Shown: positions 16,465 to 25,500 of the stretch, in pieces
Layout: every line of letters begins with the position of its first letter
Position numbering within the stretch: the first letter of the stretch is position 1
Source of the DNA: JANRKB01 sp033763695
GTDB lineage: Bacteria; Planctomycetota; Phycisphaerae; Phycisphaerales; UBA1924
Reading direction: 5' to 3'
Assembly (NCBI GenBank): GCA_033763695.1
Contig: JANRKB010000040.1
Coordinates: 1-42,305 of the forward strand
Length of the DNA: 42,305 bases
The notes under the pieces: model-generated
Database searches by the model: none
What the model was told of the DNA's origin: nothing
What the model saw: the letters and a program-made list of their open reading frames with translations, nothing else
Made by a program: the position numbers and the translations under genes

Positions 16465-17610
16465 ATGCGTCGCAGCATGAAGACGAAGAAGAAGACTGAT
16501 CCCGTCATCCACTACGTCGGCGACAGCCATGTGTCGTTCATGCGAGGCACCGTCGACCTCGCGCCGCTCTGGCCTGAACGCGGCCCCAGCTACATCCCCG
16601 GCATCGTGGTGCAGCGGGCCGGTCCCTTCCTCGCCTATTCGCTCACGCGCCCGCGGCACAAGGCACGCCAGGTCTTGCGAGCGATCGCGAGCAGCTTCGC
16701 ACCTGATGACGCGGTCGTGCTTTCGTACGGCGAAATCGACTGCCGCTGGCAGGTCGTTCATCAGGCTCGCCTCCAGCGTCGCACCATCCGATCCGTCGCC
16801 CGCGAACTGGCGAAGCTCTATGTCCCGGCGGCCCGCAAACTGATCGCTCAAGCGCGGCTCGCCTTCGCCGACGCCGGCCCCGCGCAGCTCGACCACATCC
16901 AAACCGAAGGCGGCTTCCGCGGCTCAGTCGATGAGCGGCGCGAAGCGGTCATCGAGTTCAACGCGGCGCTCAAGCGCGAAGCGTCGCGCGTCGGGTGCCC
17001 CGTGCTTGAGATTCACGACAAACTGTGCGATGGCAAACTGCCCGATCGCCGGTGGTTCATGGATTCGGTTCATTTGGGCCGCCAAGCCGCACCTCTGATG
17101 GTTGAAGAACTGATCCGCGTCGGATGGATCGCGGACGTTTCAGCCGCACGGGCCACCGCGCGCGCGCTTGCCGATCTGCCCGGACCGCCGCCGCCACCGG
17201 CAATGGAGCCGACGAGCAACGAGCTCGACGCGCTCTTGGATCGTGCCGCACTTGAGTGCGTGGCGCGCGGCGCACGTCGCGTCGCGCTCTTTGGCGCAGG
17301 AGCGCATACCCGTCGCGTGGGCTTTGACTTTCTGCGTGCACGCGGCCTTGAAGTTGTCGGCGTCCTCGACGACGCTTCGCCCGACACCAACATCAGCGGG
17401 GTCCCGGTGCTACGCCCTGACCGCTGCACGCTCTCCATCGACGCCGTCGTCATCTCTTCCGACACGATCGAGCCGCGACTGTCCGTGCGAGCGCACGAAG
17501 TCTTCGCACCCCGCGGGATCCCGATCGTGCGCATCTATCAATGGAAGTCCGCCACGCCGCAGGCCATCACGCCCGCGCAAGCTCATCGCGCAACCAAGCG
17601 GGCAGCGTGA
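16465..17610 (+). CDS. SGNH/GDSL-type hydrolase domain with C-terminal Rossmann-like module
   Basis: A 381-residue protein. IHYVGDSHVSFM (15-26) carries a GDSH block I motif, SYGEID (87-92) is a plausible second block, and MDSVHLG (199-205) supplies the D-x-x-H pair. Together these suggest an SGNH-fold esterase or acyltransferase/deacetylase acting on a glycan. After a Pro-rich linker (240-246), residues 271-359 repeat the module of the two preceding proteins: RRVALFGAGAHTRR, LEVVGVLDDASP, DAVVISSD, and IVRIYQW. ATG 16465 has AAGGA 8 bases upstream, while an earlier TTG at 16444 has none. The 3' end overlaps the convergent CgeB-like gene by 44 bases. Confidence 0.72.
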   Translation: MRRSMKTKKKTDPVIHYVGDSHVSFMRGTVDLAPLWPERGPSYIPGIVVQRAGPFLAYSLTRPRHKARQVLRAIASSFAPDDAVVLSYGEIDCRWQVVHQARLQRRTIRSVARELAKLYVPAARKLIAQARLAFADAGPAQLDHIQTEGGFRGSVDERREAVIEFNAALKREASRVGCPVLEIHDKLCDGKLPDRRWFMDSVHLGRQAAPLMVEELIRVGWIADVSAARATARALADLPGPPPPPAMEPTSNELDALLDRAALECVARGARRVALFGAGAHTRRVGFDFLRARGLEVVGVLDDASPDTNISGVPVLRPDRCTLSIDAVVISSDTIEPRLSVRAHEVFAPRGIPIVRIYQWKSATPQAITPAQAHRATKRAA

Positions 17611-20110
17611 CCGCAAGCCCGTCGCTCGTAAATGCGCTTCTCGCACACGACCGCTGCCACGATGCCAGCCCGTCCCGGAACTCGCGACTCTCAATCGCTC
17701 GCGTAACGACTGCGTCGAACGACGCACGATCCCAGAAGCCGCAGCAGCGCGGGTCGCCCGCGAGCCACATGCTCTCGCGCGTCACGGGCGTTCCATGCGT
17801 GTACGGCCATGGCTGCTCGCGCGTCGGATACACGATCGGCTCCGGCACGACAACTGTGCGCTCGGGAATCTCAAAGCCCAAGTCTCGATGCAACTCATCC
17901 ATGATCTGCATCGGCGGCTGGAGCGCCGGCTCCTCCCACCGCGACGATTCGCACGACCATCGGGGCGCGCCGCGCGTCTGCTCACCTGGCGAGGCCGCAT
18001 CGAGGCCCATCCCCCACCACAGCAGCATCACATCGATGTCTTCCCGCTTGTAGCGCGGGAGCGTCACGCCGCCAGAAAGCGCGCTCTCGCTAATCCGTTG
18101 ATGCTGATGAAAGCCCATCGCTGCATGCAGCGACACCCGCGCGCACTGATACGCGGCACGCAGATCGTCGCCGTGCGTGAGTTCGCCCTTGGCATATCGC
18201 GCGAAGCGCCGATGCTTCTCCCACCCGCGGCCATACAGATGCAGCCGCCAGCCGCGCCGCTCGCACAGATCCGCCGCCCACTCCAGCATCTGGTGCCGCA
18301 GCATGCGTTCAACAATCGGCGACGCAAAGCCCGCATTGAAGTTTGCCAGATCCGCATCGGTTGCAACGGGGTTGACGTGCTTGCGCAGCACCTTTGCCGC
18401 GACCAGCCCCGCTCGATAACGCACCCACAGCGACAATCCGGAGTTGATGATCGGCTCGACACCCGCAACAAACTCGCGCAGTGCTTCCATCATCCGCGCT
18501 CGCGTCGCTTGGGGGAGCGTGGCCACGAGCGACTCGATCAGCCCATCAATCGGCTCGCTGTTGTGACTCACATACCCGACCTCGCACGTGAAACGTTTAC
18601 GCTGCGCATCGTTGACTGGCCCGGCGTGGAACTTGCGTTCGCCCGCGACAACCGGGAAGTAAAGCGTGCGCTGCTTTGGATAGCCAAACGTCGTGAAGAG
18701 CGCGGGCGTCAGATAGCCGACGACAAAGTCGAGTTCGCCGAGCGATTCGCCAACCTCGCGCGAATGCAACTGGCCCGCCTGATCCTGCACCCACATCACA
18801 AACGGCACGCCGCGAGGTGCCCCGGCCGGCAGCAACCCACGCGTGTGATTCACGGCGAGGATCAGGTCCGGCTGCCACTGCGCATACTCACGCCAGCACG
18901 CAATCGCGCTGCTGCGCGACGAGTCGTCCGGCTCCAGCATGACGCGCACGTCACAGCCGCGCTCACGAAGCGCCTCGGCCAGATCCTGGCACGAATGCTG
19001 CACATAGCTCGTGAACCGCGACGTCGGAATCAGCACCCGCAGCGGCGGACCGCCGGCGAACGCCTCGTGATAACGCCGCGCCCACCAGACTTTGTCGCGT
19101 GCGGCATACAACGCCGTTGCCTGCTCGTGCAGTCGCTGATAACGCGCCGCCTGCCGCAGGAGTGCATGACGCAGGATCTCGCCGCTGCCGCGAACAATTG
19201 TGGCGCGACCCTCGACCTCGATCTCGGCGGCGGCGGGCGCGGGCACGTTTGGTCCGAGGAAGAACATCTGCCCCAGCGAGAACGCGTCGCGTTGATCCAG
19301 CCACGCATCCAGGCGCGTCCCCGCATCCGCACCCGCGAAGACCCGCACGCGATCATCCGCGAGCACATCGGTCAGGTCGGTCATCGACAGACCATCGCAC
19401 AGCAAATTCAGATCAGACTCGACGAGCACGAGCAGCGTGCGCGCGCCGCTTGTCCGCGTCGGCGTTCGCTGGTACGCCGTCTTCAGCAACCACGGCGGGC
19501 TTGCGCCCTCCACCAGCACCGGCGCATGCCCGCCCTGGGCCTCGCTCGCAGCCTGCGGCACACTTGCATCCACCCGCGACACATCATCCACAAAGCGCAA
19601 CCAGCGACCGTTCTGATCTCGAAGCAAGACGCTTCCGCCGCGCGCTTGGAAGCACACGTGCTTCGCCGCACGCTCGGTCCACGGCCCGATCGCGTGCTGC
19701 AGATCGACGGACTCGCGTGCCCGCGACGCAAGCGCGGCAAGATTGCGCTCCAGCGTGCGCAACCGGGACGAGAGCGGCACGCGATCATCGGGCAATGCGT
19801 TCACGACGCCTGCAAGCTGGGCGATCGCGGGATGCTGTTGACCGTCCGCCGTCGAGCCCAGTGCCGCACTCAACTCATCCAACGTCTCGCGTGCAGCAGT
19901 TCGCAATCCGAGTTTGGCATACGCCGCAGCCAGCAGGAATCGCAGTTCATGATCGCTGGGCACAATCGTCAGCGCATGAATGCACAGCGGCACAAACTGC
20001 CACGCATCGCCGCCGCGCCCCATCGTGACGAGCGTGTCGCGTGTGATCGTGGTCGACGCAGCACCATCAGCGCGCGTCGCCACCGAGCCTTGCTCCGACT
20101 GCAGTGCCAT
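17567..20110 (-). CDS. CgeB-family (GT-B type) glycosyltransferase with N-terminal TPR-like region
   Basis: An 847-residue protein. Residues ~30-80 look like a helical repeat (VPSDHELRFLLAAAYAKLG). The middle (~170-340) is not recognised. From about 355, LRVLIPTSRFTSYVQHSCQD opens a GT-B-like half with DLILAVNHTRG and PFVMWVQDQAG. The C-terminal half carries LHLYGRGWEKHRRF and SLHAAMGFHQHQRISESALSGG, typical of CgeB/Glyco_trans_1_2 proteins, which occur in spore-coat, flagellin and S-layer glycosylation loci. No signal peptide is visible. It lies antiparallel within the glycan block. A long opposite-strand open frame covering it is Arg/His-rich and not credible as a gene. Confidence 0.78.
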   Translation of the reverse strand: MALQSEQGSVATRADGAASTTITRDTLVTMGRGGDAWQFVPLCIHALTIVPSDHELRFLLAAAYAKLGLRTAARETLDELSAALGSTADGQQHPAIAQLAGVVNALPDDRVPLSSRLRTLERNLAALASRARESVDLQHAIGPWTERAAKHVCFQARGGSVLLRDQNGRWLRFVDDVSRVDASVPQAASEAQGGHAPVLVEGASPPWLLKTAYQRTPTRTSGARTLLVLVESDLNLLCDGLSMTDLTDVLADDRVRVFAGADAGTRLDAWLDQRDAFSLGQMFFLGPNVPAPAAAEIEVEGRATIVRGSGEILRHALLRQAARYQRLHEQATALYAARDKVWWARRYHEAFAGGPPLRVLIPTSRFTSYVQHSCQDLAEALRERGCDVRVMLEPDDSSRSSAIACWREYAQWQPDLILAVNHTRGLLPAGAPRGVPFVMWVQDQAGQLHSREVGESLGELDFVVGYLTPALFTTFGYPKQRTLYFPVVAGERKFHAGPVNDAQRKRFTCEVGYVSHNSEPIDGLIESLVATLPQATRARMMEALREFVAGVEPIINSGLSLWVRYRAGLVAAKVLRKHVNPVATDADLANFNAGFASPIVERMLRHQMLEWAADLCERRGWRLHLYGRGWEKHRRFARYAKGELTHGDDLRAAYQCARVSLHAAMGFHQHQRISESALSGGVTLPRYKREDIDVMLLWWGMGLDAASPGEQTRGAPRWSCESSRWEEPALQPPMQIMDELHRDLGFEIPERTVVVPEPIVYPTREQPWPYTHGTPVTRESMWLAGDPRCCGFWDRASFDAVVTRAIESREFRDGLASWQRSCARSAFTSDGLAVTLPAWLRDELARA

Positions 20111-20272
20111 GATCCGAACATCGACCCACCGATCACGCGATCAACAGATTTCCCAGTCACACCGCGGCATTCGCCACCACAACCGGGTGTCCGGGAGACG
20201 ATCGGGAGTCCATCGATTCCGATTGCCCGCGCGGGCTGAATATCGGGCCTTCGGGTTGCCGATAACCAAGGC

Positions 20273-21916
20273 ATGCCCGAGAGTCGCGATGCGATCCCAT
20301 TCCAGTCGTCGGCACGCGTGAAGATCCTCTCACGCGCCGAACTGCTCAAGCGCCGTGCCGAAGCGCGTGCCGCCGGCAAGCGCGTCGTCCAATGCCACGG
20401 CTGCTTCGACATCGTGCACCCGGGGCACATCCGCCACCTGCGCCAGGCCAAGAACCACGGCGAGATCCTGCTCGTGAGCATCACGGGCGATCGCGCGTGG
20501 ACCAAGCGTCAGGGCGCGCCGCTCATCCCCGAAGAACTCCGCGCCGAGAACCTCGCCGAACTCGACTGCGTCGATTGGGTCTTCATCGAACCCGCTCCCA
20601 CCGCTCTCGAACTGCTGCAGGCCGTGCAGCCCGACGTCTACGTCAAGGGACGCGAGTACGAAACCAACAACGATCCGCGCTTCGCCGCCGAACGCCGCGC
20701 GGTTGAAGAAGGCGGCGGACGCGTGGTCTTCTCGTCGGGCGATGTCGTCTTCTCCTCGACGGCGCTCATCTCCGCACTCGAACGGTCCATCGATCCCTAT
20801 CACGCGCGGCTCATGCAGCTGCTCGCCCGTCCCGAACTCGATCAATCCTCGCTCGGCGCGACCATCGCCGCCTTCCGCGGCAAACGCATCCTCGTCGTCG
20901 GCGAGGCGATCGTCGACTCCTACTTCCTCTGCGATCAGCCGGAGGTCGCCGCCGAATCGCCGGTGATGACACTCCGCCCGCTCGAACGCCGCCGATACGA
21001 CGGCGGTGCGGCGATCATCGCGCGGCACATCGCCGCCATGGGCGGCAAGCCCGTCCTCCTCACCGGACTTCCCGAGCGCGGCGACGACGGCCTGCGCCTT
21101 CGACTCGCCGCCGAGGGCGTCGAAGTCGTCGGCATTGAGATCGACCAGCCACTCGCCGAGAAGCAGCGTTACCTCGTCGGCACACAGAAGGTGATGAAGG
21201 TCAACAACCTCACACCCATCGTTCTCGACGCCCAGCGTCAGCATCGCTTGACGCAGGAAGCGGTCGCAATCGGTCGTGGCTTCGACGGTGCGATCATCGC
21301 CGACTTTGGCAACGGTCTGCTCTCGCCCGGACTCATCACGCGTCTGGGCGAACTGCTTCGCCCGCTGGTGGGCGTGCTCACCGGTGACGTGAGCGGCAGC
21401 CGTGCCCCGCTGATGGCCTTCCACAACTTCGACCTGCTCTCACCCAGCGAAGCCGAAGTTCGCGGTGCGACATTGGCCTATGCCGAGTCGCTGCCCGCGG
21501 TTGCCTGGCGCATGATGGGCGGCACATCCACCCGCCGCCTCCTCATCACGCTCGGCGGCGATGGACTCATCGCGTTTGAACCGCTTCCCGAGGCCGACGC
21601 CGAACTCGATGCCGACGCACATGCCAATCTCTCGCGCGTCCGTGGCGAGCACGTGCCCGCGCTCACCGGCACGCCGATCGATCCGCTCGGCTGCGGCGAC
21701 GCACTCATCTCCGCCGCCACGCTCGCGCTGACCACCGGCGCGTCAACCTTGGCCGCGGCGTTCCTCGGTTCTGTCGCCGCCGCGAGCGAAGCCCAGCGCC
21801 TGGGCAACGTGCCGATCAACGCCGCCGACCTGCGCCACGGCATGGCCCGCATCGCGCAGGCCTCACTCGCCTACTCCCCCGACACCATGGCACAGCACGG
21901 CCTGCTCGCGTCCTGA
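20273..21916 (+). CDS. Bifunctional nucleotidyltransferase + PfkB sugar kinase, HldE-like with reversed domain order
   Basis: A 547-residue protein. Residues ~20-165 are a cytidylyltransferase-like domain: CHGCFDIVHPGHIRHL (41-56) with the HxGH site at 49-52, and YVKGREYE further on. Residues ~185-540 are a PfkB/ribokinase-type kinase: GKRILVVGEAIVDSYF, a Gly-rich RRRYDGGAAIIARHIAAMGG segment, and PLGCGDALIS with the catalytic Asp at 476. E. coli HldE (ADP-heptose synthesis) has kinase first and adenylyltransferase second, so the order is swapped here. A likely role is making an activated heptose or similar sugar for the surrounding glycosyltransferases. GATAAC lies 6 bases before the ATG, with no clear Shine-Dalgarno. 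The family 2 glycosyltransferase follows 36 bases later. Confidence 0.8.
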   Translation: MPESRDAIPFQSSARVKILSRAELLKRRAEARAAGKRVVQCHGCFDIVHPGHIRHLRQAKNHGEILLVSITGDRAWTKRQGAPLIPEELRAENLAELDCVDWVFIEPAPTALELLQAVQPDVYVKGREYETNNDPRFAAERRAVEEGGGRVVFSSGDVVFSSTALISALERSIDPYHARLMQLLARPELDQSSLGATIAAFRGKRILVVGEAIVDSYFLCDQPEVAAESPVMTLRPLERRRYDGGAAIIARHIAAMGGKPVLLTGLPERGDDGLRLRLAAEGVEVVGIEIDQPLAEKQRYLVGTQKVMKVNNLTPIVLDAQRQHRLTQEAVAIGRGFDGAIIADFGNGLLSPGLITRLGELLRPLVGVLTGDVSGSRAPLMAFHNFDLLSPSEAEVRGATLAYAESLPAVAWRMMGGTSTRRLLITLGGDGLIAFEPLPEADAELDADAHANLSRVRGEHVPALTGTPIDPLGCGDALISAATLALTTGASTLAAAFLGSVAAASEAQRLGNVPINAADLRHGMARIAQASLAYSPDTMAQHGLLAS

Positions 21917-21952
21917 GTCTGAACGATCCCCGTATCGACCACCGGTATCGCC

Positions 21953-23074
21953 ATGCTCACGTACATCATCCCGACGCGCGATCGACCCGAAGTCCTGCAG
22001 CGCACGCTCGCGCAGATCGCTTCGCTCGGCGAGCATGACGCCGAGGTCATCATCGCCGACAACGCATCGCAGCACGTGCCACAGGTCGGGCGCGAGTTGT
22101 CATCGGGCGTGCCCGTGCGTCTGTTGCGCCTGCGTGAGAATCACGCCGCGGCGGCCCGCAACCTCGCGGCCCGCGAAGCAAGCCGGCGCAGCCAGTGGAT
22201 CGTCATGCTCGACGACGACTCAGCCCCGCTCGATCTGGGAGTGCTGCGCGCCGTGGCACAGGCCGCGCCCGAAGTCGCCGCCGTCGCCGCCGAGATCTTT
22301 CTCGGGCCTGATGCACCGACTTGCCGCGAGCAAGGCGGACTCCCCGAAGTCTTCATCGGCTGCGGCGTCGCGATCCGCACACGCCTCTTCAACACGCTGG
22401 GCGGCTACGACGCGGAGTTTGACTACTACGCCGAGGAGTATGACCTCGCGGCGCGCCTGATCCTCGCCGGCTGGCAGATCACGCTTGACCGTCGCTTCCG
22501 CGTGCGCCATGAGAAGATCACACGCGGGCGCGACTTCTCGCGCATCGTCCGCAACCTTGTCCGCAACAACGCGTGGGTCGCCCAGCGTTACGCCCCTGAA
22601 CGCGAGCGACTCTCCGAGATCCGCAATCACATCGCCCGCTACGCCGCGATCGCCCGCAAGGAGCACGCGCTCGCGGGTTACGCGCGTGGTCTGACCGACC
22701 TCCTCGGCACGCTCGACGCGCAGCCGCGCACGCCGATGAATCAGTCGCAGTGGGATCGCTTCACCGGCCTTGCGGCGTGTCGCAGTGCCCTGCACGCCCA
22801 GCACGCCCGCGAACCCTTCGGCCCCACCGCGGTCGTCGCGCCCGGCAAGAACGAATGGGCCGTGCGACGGATCCTTGATGAACTCGACATCGAGGTCGTT
22901 CCCGAGTCCGAGGCAAAGACGCTGGTGATCGGCACGCTCAGCCCCGGTCCGATGCTCGACGCACTGGACGCGTGGCGCACACGCGACACCCGCCGCATCT
23001 TGACGCCGTGGTTTGCCGGAGAAGCGATCAGCGATGACGTGCCGCAGGTCGCGGTCTCACGACGCGCGGCGTGA
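21953..23074 (+). CDS. Family 2 glycosyltransferase with extra C-terminal domain
   Basis: A 373-residue protein. The GT-A domain spans about 1-230: YIIPTRDRPEVLQRTL at the start, VIIADNAS at 32-39, the DxD-type motif MLDDDS at 85-90, then GGYDAEFDYYAEEYDL, the acceptor/catalytic region of family 2. Residues ~291-373 (PTAVVAPGKNEWAVRRIL, LVIGTLSPGPM) resemble a short Rossmann-like unit and may be a distant version of the module in 13658-17610. It probably transfers a nucleotide-activated sugar in the cytoplasm. It is in an operon with the HldE-like gene. Its 3' end overlaps the convergent receiver gene by 18 bases. Confidence 0.85.
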   Translation: MLTYIIPTRDRPEVLQRTLAQIASLGEHDAEVIIADNASQHVPQVGRELSSGVPVRLLRLRENHAAAARNLAAREASRRSQWIVMLDDDSAPLDLGVLRAVAQAAPEVAAVAAEIFLGPDAPTCREQGGLPEVFIGCGVAIRTRLFNTLGGYDAEFDYYAEEYDLAARLILAGWQITLDRRFRVRHEKITRGRDFSRIVRNLVRNNAWVAQRYAPERERLSEIRNHIARYAAIARKEHALAGYARGLTDLLGTLDAQPRTPMNQSQWDRFTGLAACRSALHAQHAREPFGPTAVVAPGKNEWAVRRILDELDIEVVPESEAKTLVIGTLSPGPMLDALDAWRTRDTRRILTPWFAGEAISDDVPQVAVSRRAA

Positions 23075-23467
23075 TGCGTGCGCACGCGTCACACTCTCGG
23101 CGAAACGCGACACCCGCTCAACCAGCACCGATTTGTCGATGATGACATCGATGCCCGCCTCTCGCGTCGCATCGCGAAGGGCATCGTCCGACGCGCCCGT
23201 GATCATCGCAAGTGGCCCCGAGTAGCCGCGTGCCCGCAACACCGCCGCCAGCGCGAGCCCGTCCATCTCGCCCATGTGCAGGTCAGTAAGAATCGCGTTT
23301 GGCCAGAGGCGCGACGAGACGTGACCCGCCAGCTGCACCACCAGCGACTCAGCACTCTCAAACTCGCGCGGGGTTGCGCCCGCGCGTGTGACGACCATCG
23401 CGACAAGACGGCGACACGCCGCACTGTCATCAATGATCCACACCTCACATGCCCCGGAATCACGCAT
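23057..23467 (-). CDS. Stand-alone response regulator receiver protein
   Basis: A 136-residue single-domain receiver. The acidic pair is at D13-D14 (VWIIDDSAACRRL), the phospho-acceptor is D62 in AILTDLHMGEMDG, the switch Thr is in MITGAS, and the conserved Lys is K112 in VIIDKS. No output domain is present, so it must act by protein contact, for instance as an alternative receiver of the CheA encoded 3 kb away. The start is uncertain: GGAG lies too close to ATG 23467 and a GTG 24 bases inside is possible. It is divergent from cheB. Confidence 0.85.
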   Translation of the reverse strand: MRDSGACEVWIIDDSAACRRLVAMVVTRAGATPREFESAESLVVQLAGHVSSRLWPNAILTDLHMGEMDGLALAAVLRARGYSGPLAMITGASDDALRDATREAGIDVIIDKSVLVERVSRFAESVTRAHASRRAS

Positions 23468-23673
23468 TCTCCGGAGCGATCGGGCCGGACACTCCCCTGG
23501 TTCAGTGCAACTACCGACAAATCACTCATGTATGGGCGGGTAAATGGTTTATCCCGAGCCTCCCCACAATCGGACGTTCGCGATTTCCCACCGATCTCAA
23601 GGCTTCCACCGGGCCGACCGATGACACGACCTGATCTTCAGCCGCGGCTGGCTTGCCGCGTGGGAGCAATCGC

Positions 23674-24753
23674 GTGCGTGTTCTGGTCGTTGACGATTCC
23701 GCATTCATGCGCCGCATGATCTCGCAGTTTGTGGCGAGTGATCCGTCGCTTGAAGTGATCGACACCGCCAAGAACGGCCAGGAAGCCGTCGAGAAAGCAA
23801 AGCAGCTTCGTCCCGACGTCGTCACCCTCGACATCGAGATGCCGATCATGGACGGGCTCGAAGCCCTCCGACAGATCCGGCTCCACTGCCCCGATCCCAA
23901 GCCCGCCGTCATCATGTGCTCGAGCCTCACCAGCGCGGGCAGCCATGAAGCGCTCAAGGCCATGCGCCTCGGTGCCGCGGACGTCGTCGCCAAAGACGCC
24001 AGCATCGCCACCACCGGCCTTGATGAACTCAAGGCCGACCTGATCGCCAAGATCAAGGCCGTCGGCGGCTCGCGCCCGACGACTCCCGCGCCCGCACGCA
24101 TCAGCACGCCCGCCAAGGCGATCTCGCTCGCCGACAAGCGATTCGACATCATTCTCATCGGTTCCAGCACGGGCGGGCCGCCGGTGCTTGAAACCATCCT
24201 GACGCGGCTTCCCGCCGATCTGCCCGTGCCCGTCGTTGTCGCCCAGCACATGCCCGCGCTCTTCACCAAGAGCCTCGCGGAGCGCCTCGACCAGCACAGC
24301 GCCGTCACGGTCATGCAGGCCGACCAGAGCATCCCGCTCAGCCCGGGCATGGTCGCGATCATCCAAGGCGGCAAGCACGGCCGCGTCTCGCGCGGCGAGA
24401 ACGGCAAGTTCCACCTCGAAGTCAGCGAAGAGCCCCGCACCGCTCTCTACAAGCCCAGCGTCGATGAACTGCTGCGCAGCGGCGTCTGCGCCGGCGAACG
24501 CGCCCTCGGCGTCGTGCTCACCGGCATGGGCGAAGACGGCGCGATCGGCGGCGGTGAAATGCACCGCGCCGGCGGCACGCTCATCTCCCAGGAAGGCTCC
24601 ACCTGCGTGGTCTATGGCATGCCCCGCGCCATCGTCTCACGCAATCTCGCGCACGCCGCGCTCACGCCCGACGACATCGCCACGACGCTCGCGTCGCTCG
24701 CACCCTCAACGCGGGGTCGCGTCGGCGCAGCCGCATTCCGCAAGTCCGCATAA
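23674..24753 (+). CDS. cheB: Chemotaxis response regulator protein-glutamate methylesterase CheB
   Basis: A 359-residue enzyme that removes methyl groups from (and deamidates) chemoreceptor glutamates when phosphorylated. The receiver domain (1-125) has DD at 7-8 and phospho-acceptor D53 (TLDIEMPIMDG). The linker is Pro/Ala-rich (~133-150). The methylesterase domain has the triad Ser165 (IGSSTGGPP), His192 (AQHMP) and Asp288 (GMGEDGA), close to the S164/H190/D286 numbering of the enteric enzyme. I chose GTG 23674 because GGGAG lies 7 bases upstream and the protein then starts MRVLVVDDS; an upstream TTG at 23653 is less likely. It is the first gene of the che operon. Confidence 0.95.
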   Translation: MRVLVVDDSAFMRRMISQFVASDPSLEVIDTAKNGQEAVEKAKQLRPDVVTLDIEMPIMDGLEALRQIRLHCPDPKPAVIMCSSLTSAGSHEALKAMRLGAADVVAKDASIATTGLDELKADLIAKIKAVGGSRPTTPAPARISTPAKAISLADKRFDIILIGSSTGGPPVLETILTRLPADLPVPVVVAQHMPALFTKSLAERLDQHSAVTVMQADQSIPLSPGMVAIIQGGKHGRVSRGENGKFHLEVSEEPRTALYKPSVDELLRSGVCAGERALGVVLTGMGEDGAIGGGEMHRAGGTLISQEGSTCVVYGMPRAIVSRNLAHAALTPDDIATTLASLAPSTRGRVGAAAFRKSA

Positions 24754-24760
24754 CCGCAGA

Positions 24761-24785
24761 CCCGTCCTTGACGGTCAAGGACGGG
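24761..24785 (+). repeat. Perfect intercistronic hairpin between cheB and cheW
   Basis: CCCGTCCTTGA (24761-24771), loop CGG, TCAAGGACGGG (24775-24785): an 11-bp perfect stem directly after the cheB stop. CAAATGAGG follows with no T-run, so it is unlikely to end transcription by itself. It may be an mRNA stability or processing element, or a partial terminator. Confidence 0.65.
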
Positions 24786-24886
24786 CAAATGAGGACCGAT
24801 GAATCCCCCGACTTGAGGCCTGGCGATGTGTTCCGCCGCGCCTGTTTCACACGCCGCGCCATCACGCGAACCGCATGGAGACGACC

Positions 24887-25384
24887 ATGACGACCACGAC
24901 GACCAGCACCACCAGCAAGACCATCGCCAGCGCCGACCAGCTCCAGCTTGTCACCTTTGAGGTCGCGGGCGAAGAGTTCGCCGTCGACATCCTCGCGGTG
25001 CAGGAAATCAACCGCATGATGGACCTCACCCGCGTGCCCCAGTGCCCGCCCGAGGTCGAAGGCGTCATCAATCTGCGCGGCAAGATCATCCCCGTGCTCG
25101 ACCTCCGCAAGCGCTTCTCCTTCGGCGCGGGCGAGAAGAGCGATCAGAACCGCATCATCGTCGTCGAGGTCCACGGCCGCGTGCTCGGCTTCATCGTGGA
25201 TCGCGTCCATGAAGTCCTCCGCATCAACCGCGACATCGTCGAGCCCGCGCCCGCGATGGTCTGTTCGATCGACTCGGACTTCATCGCCGGCGTCGGCAAG
25301 CTTGAGGATCGCCTCCTCATCCTGCTCGACCTGGGTCGTCTCTTCAACAGCGAGACCGCCGACCGCCTCGCCGCCGCGGCATAA
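24887..25384 (+). CDS. cheW: Chemotaxis adaptor CheW
   Basis: A 165-residue coupling protein that joins receptors to CheA. After a Thr-rich N-terminal tail comes the CheW fold: LVTFEVAGEEFAVDILAVQE, then the receptor-binding EGVINLRGKIIPVLDLRKR, then VLGFIVDRVHEVLRI and a LEDRLLILLDLGRL end. I prefer ATG 24887 over ATG 24875, because GGAG lies 6 bases before the former and overlaps the latter. It is flanked by hairpins at 24761 and 25405. Confidence 0.93.
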   Translation: MTTTTTSTTSKTIASADQLQLVTFEVAGEEFAVDILAVQEINRMMDLTRVPQCPPEVEGVINLRGKIIPVLDLRKRFSFGAGEKSDQNRIIVVEVHGRVLGFIVDRVHEVLRINRDIVEPAPAMVCSIDSDFIAGVGKLEDRLLILLDLGRLFNSETADRLAAAA

Positions 25385-25404
25385 CGCACGCGACACAACA
25401 ACCG

Positions 25405-25433
25405 CGCGGGATGACGCGACAGCGCATCCCGCG
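25405..25433 (+). repeat. Perfect intercistronic hairpin between cheW and cheR
   Basis: CGCGGGATG (25405-25413) pairs with CATCCCGCG (25425-25433) over an 11-base loop. No T-run follows. It occupies the same post-stop position as the hairpin after cheB. Confidence 0.55.
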
Positions 25434-25500
25434 ACATTCCGATCCTTGCCGCCGCTGACAGACTCACTCGCGAACCGCTTCCGGGACTATTGGATCAGAC

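Noticed and set aside
17168..20239. 1023-codon open frame on the + strand over the CgeB-like gene
   Set aside because: It is dominated by Arg, His, Pro and Gln with no domain motif, and is a by-product of strong GC3 bias in the opposite-strand gene, which shows recognisable motifs.
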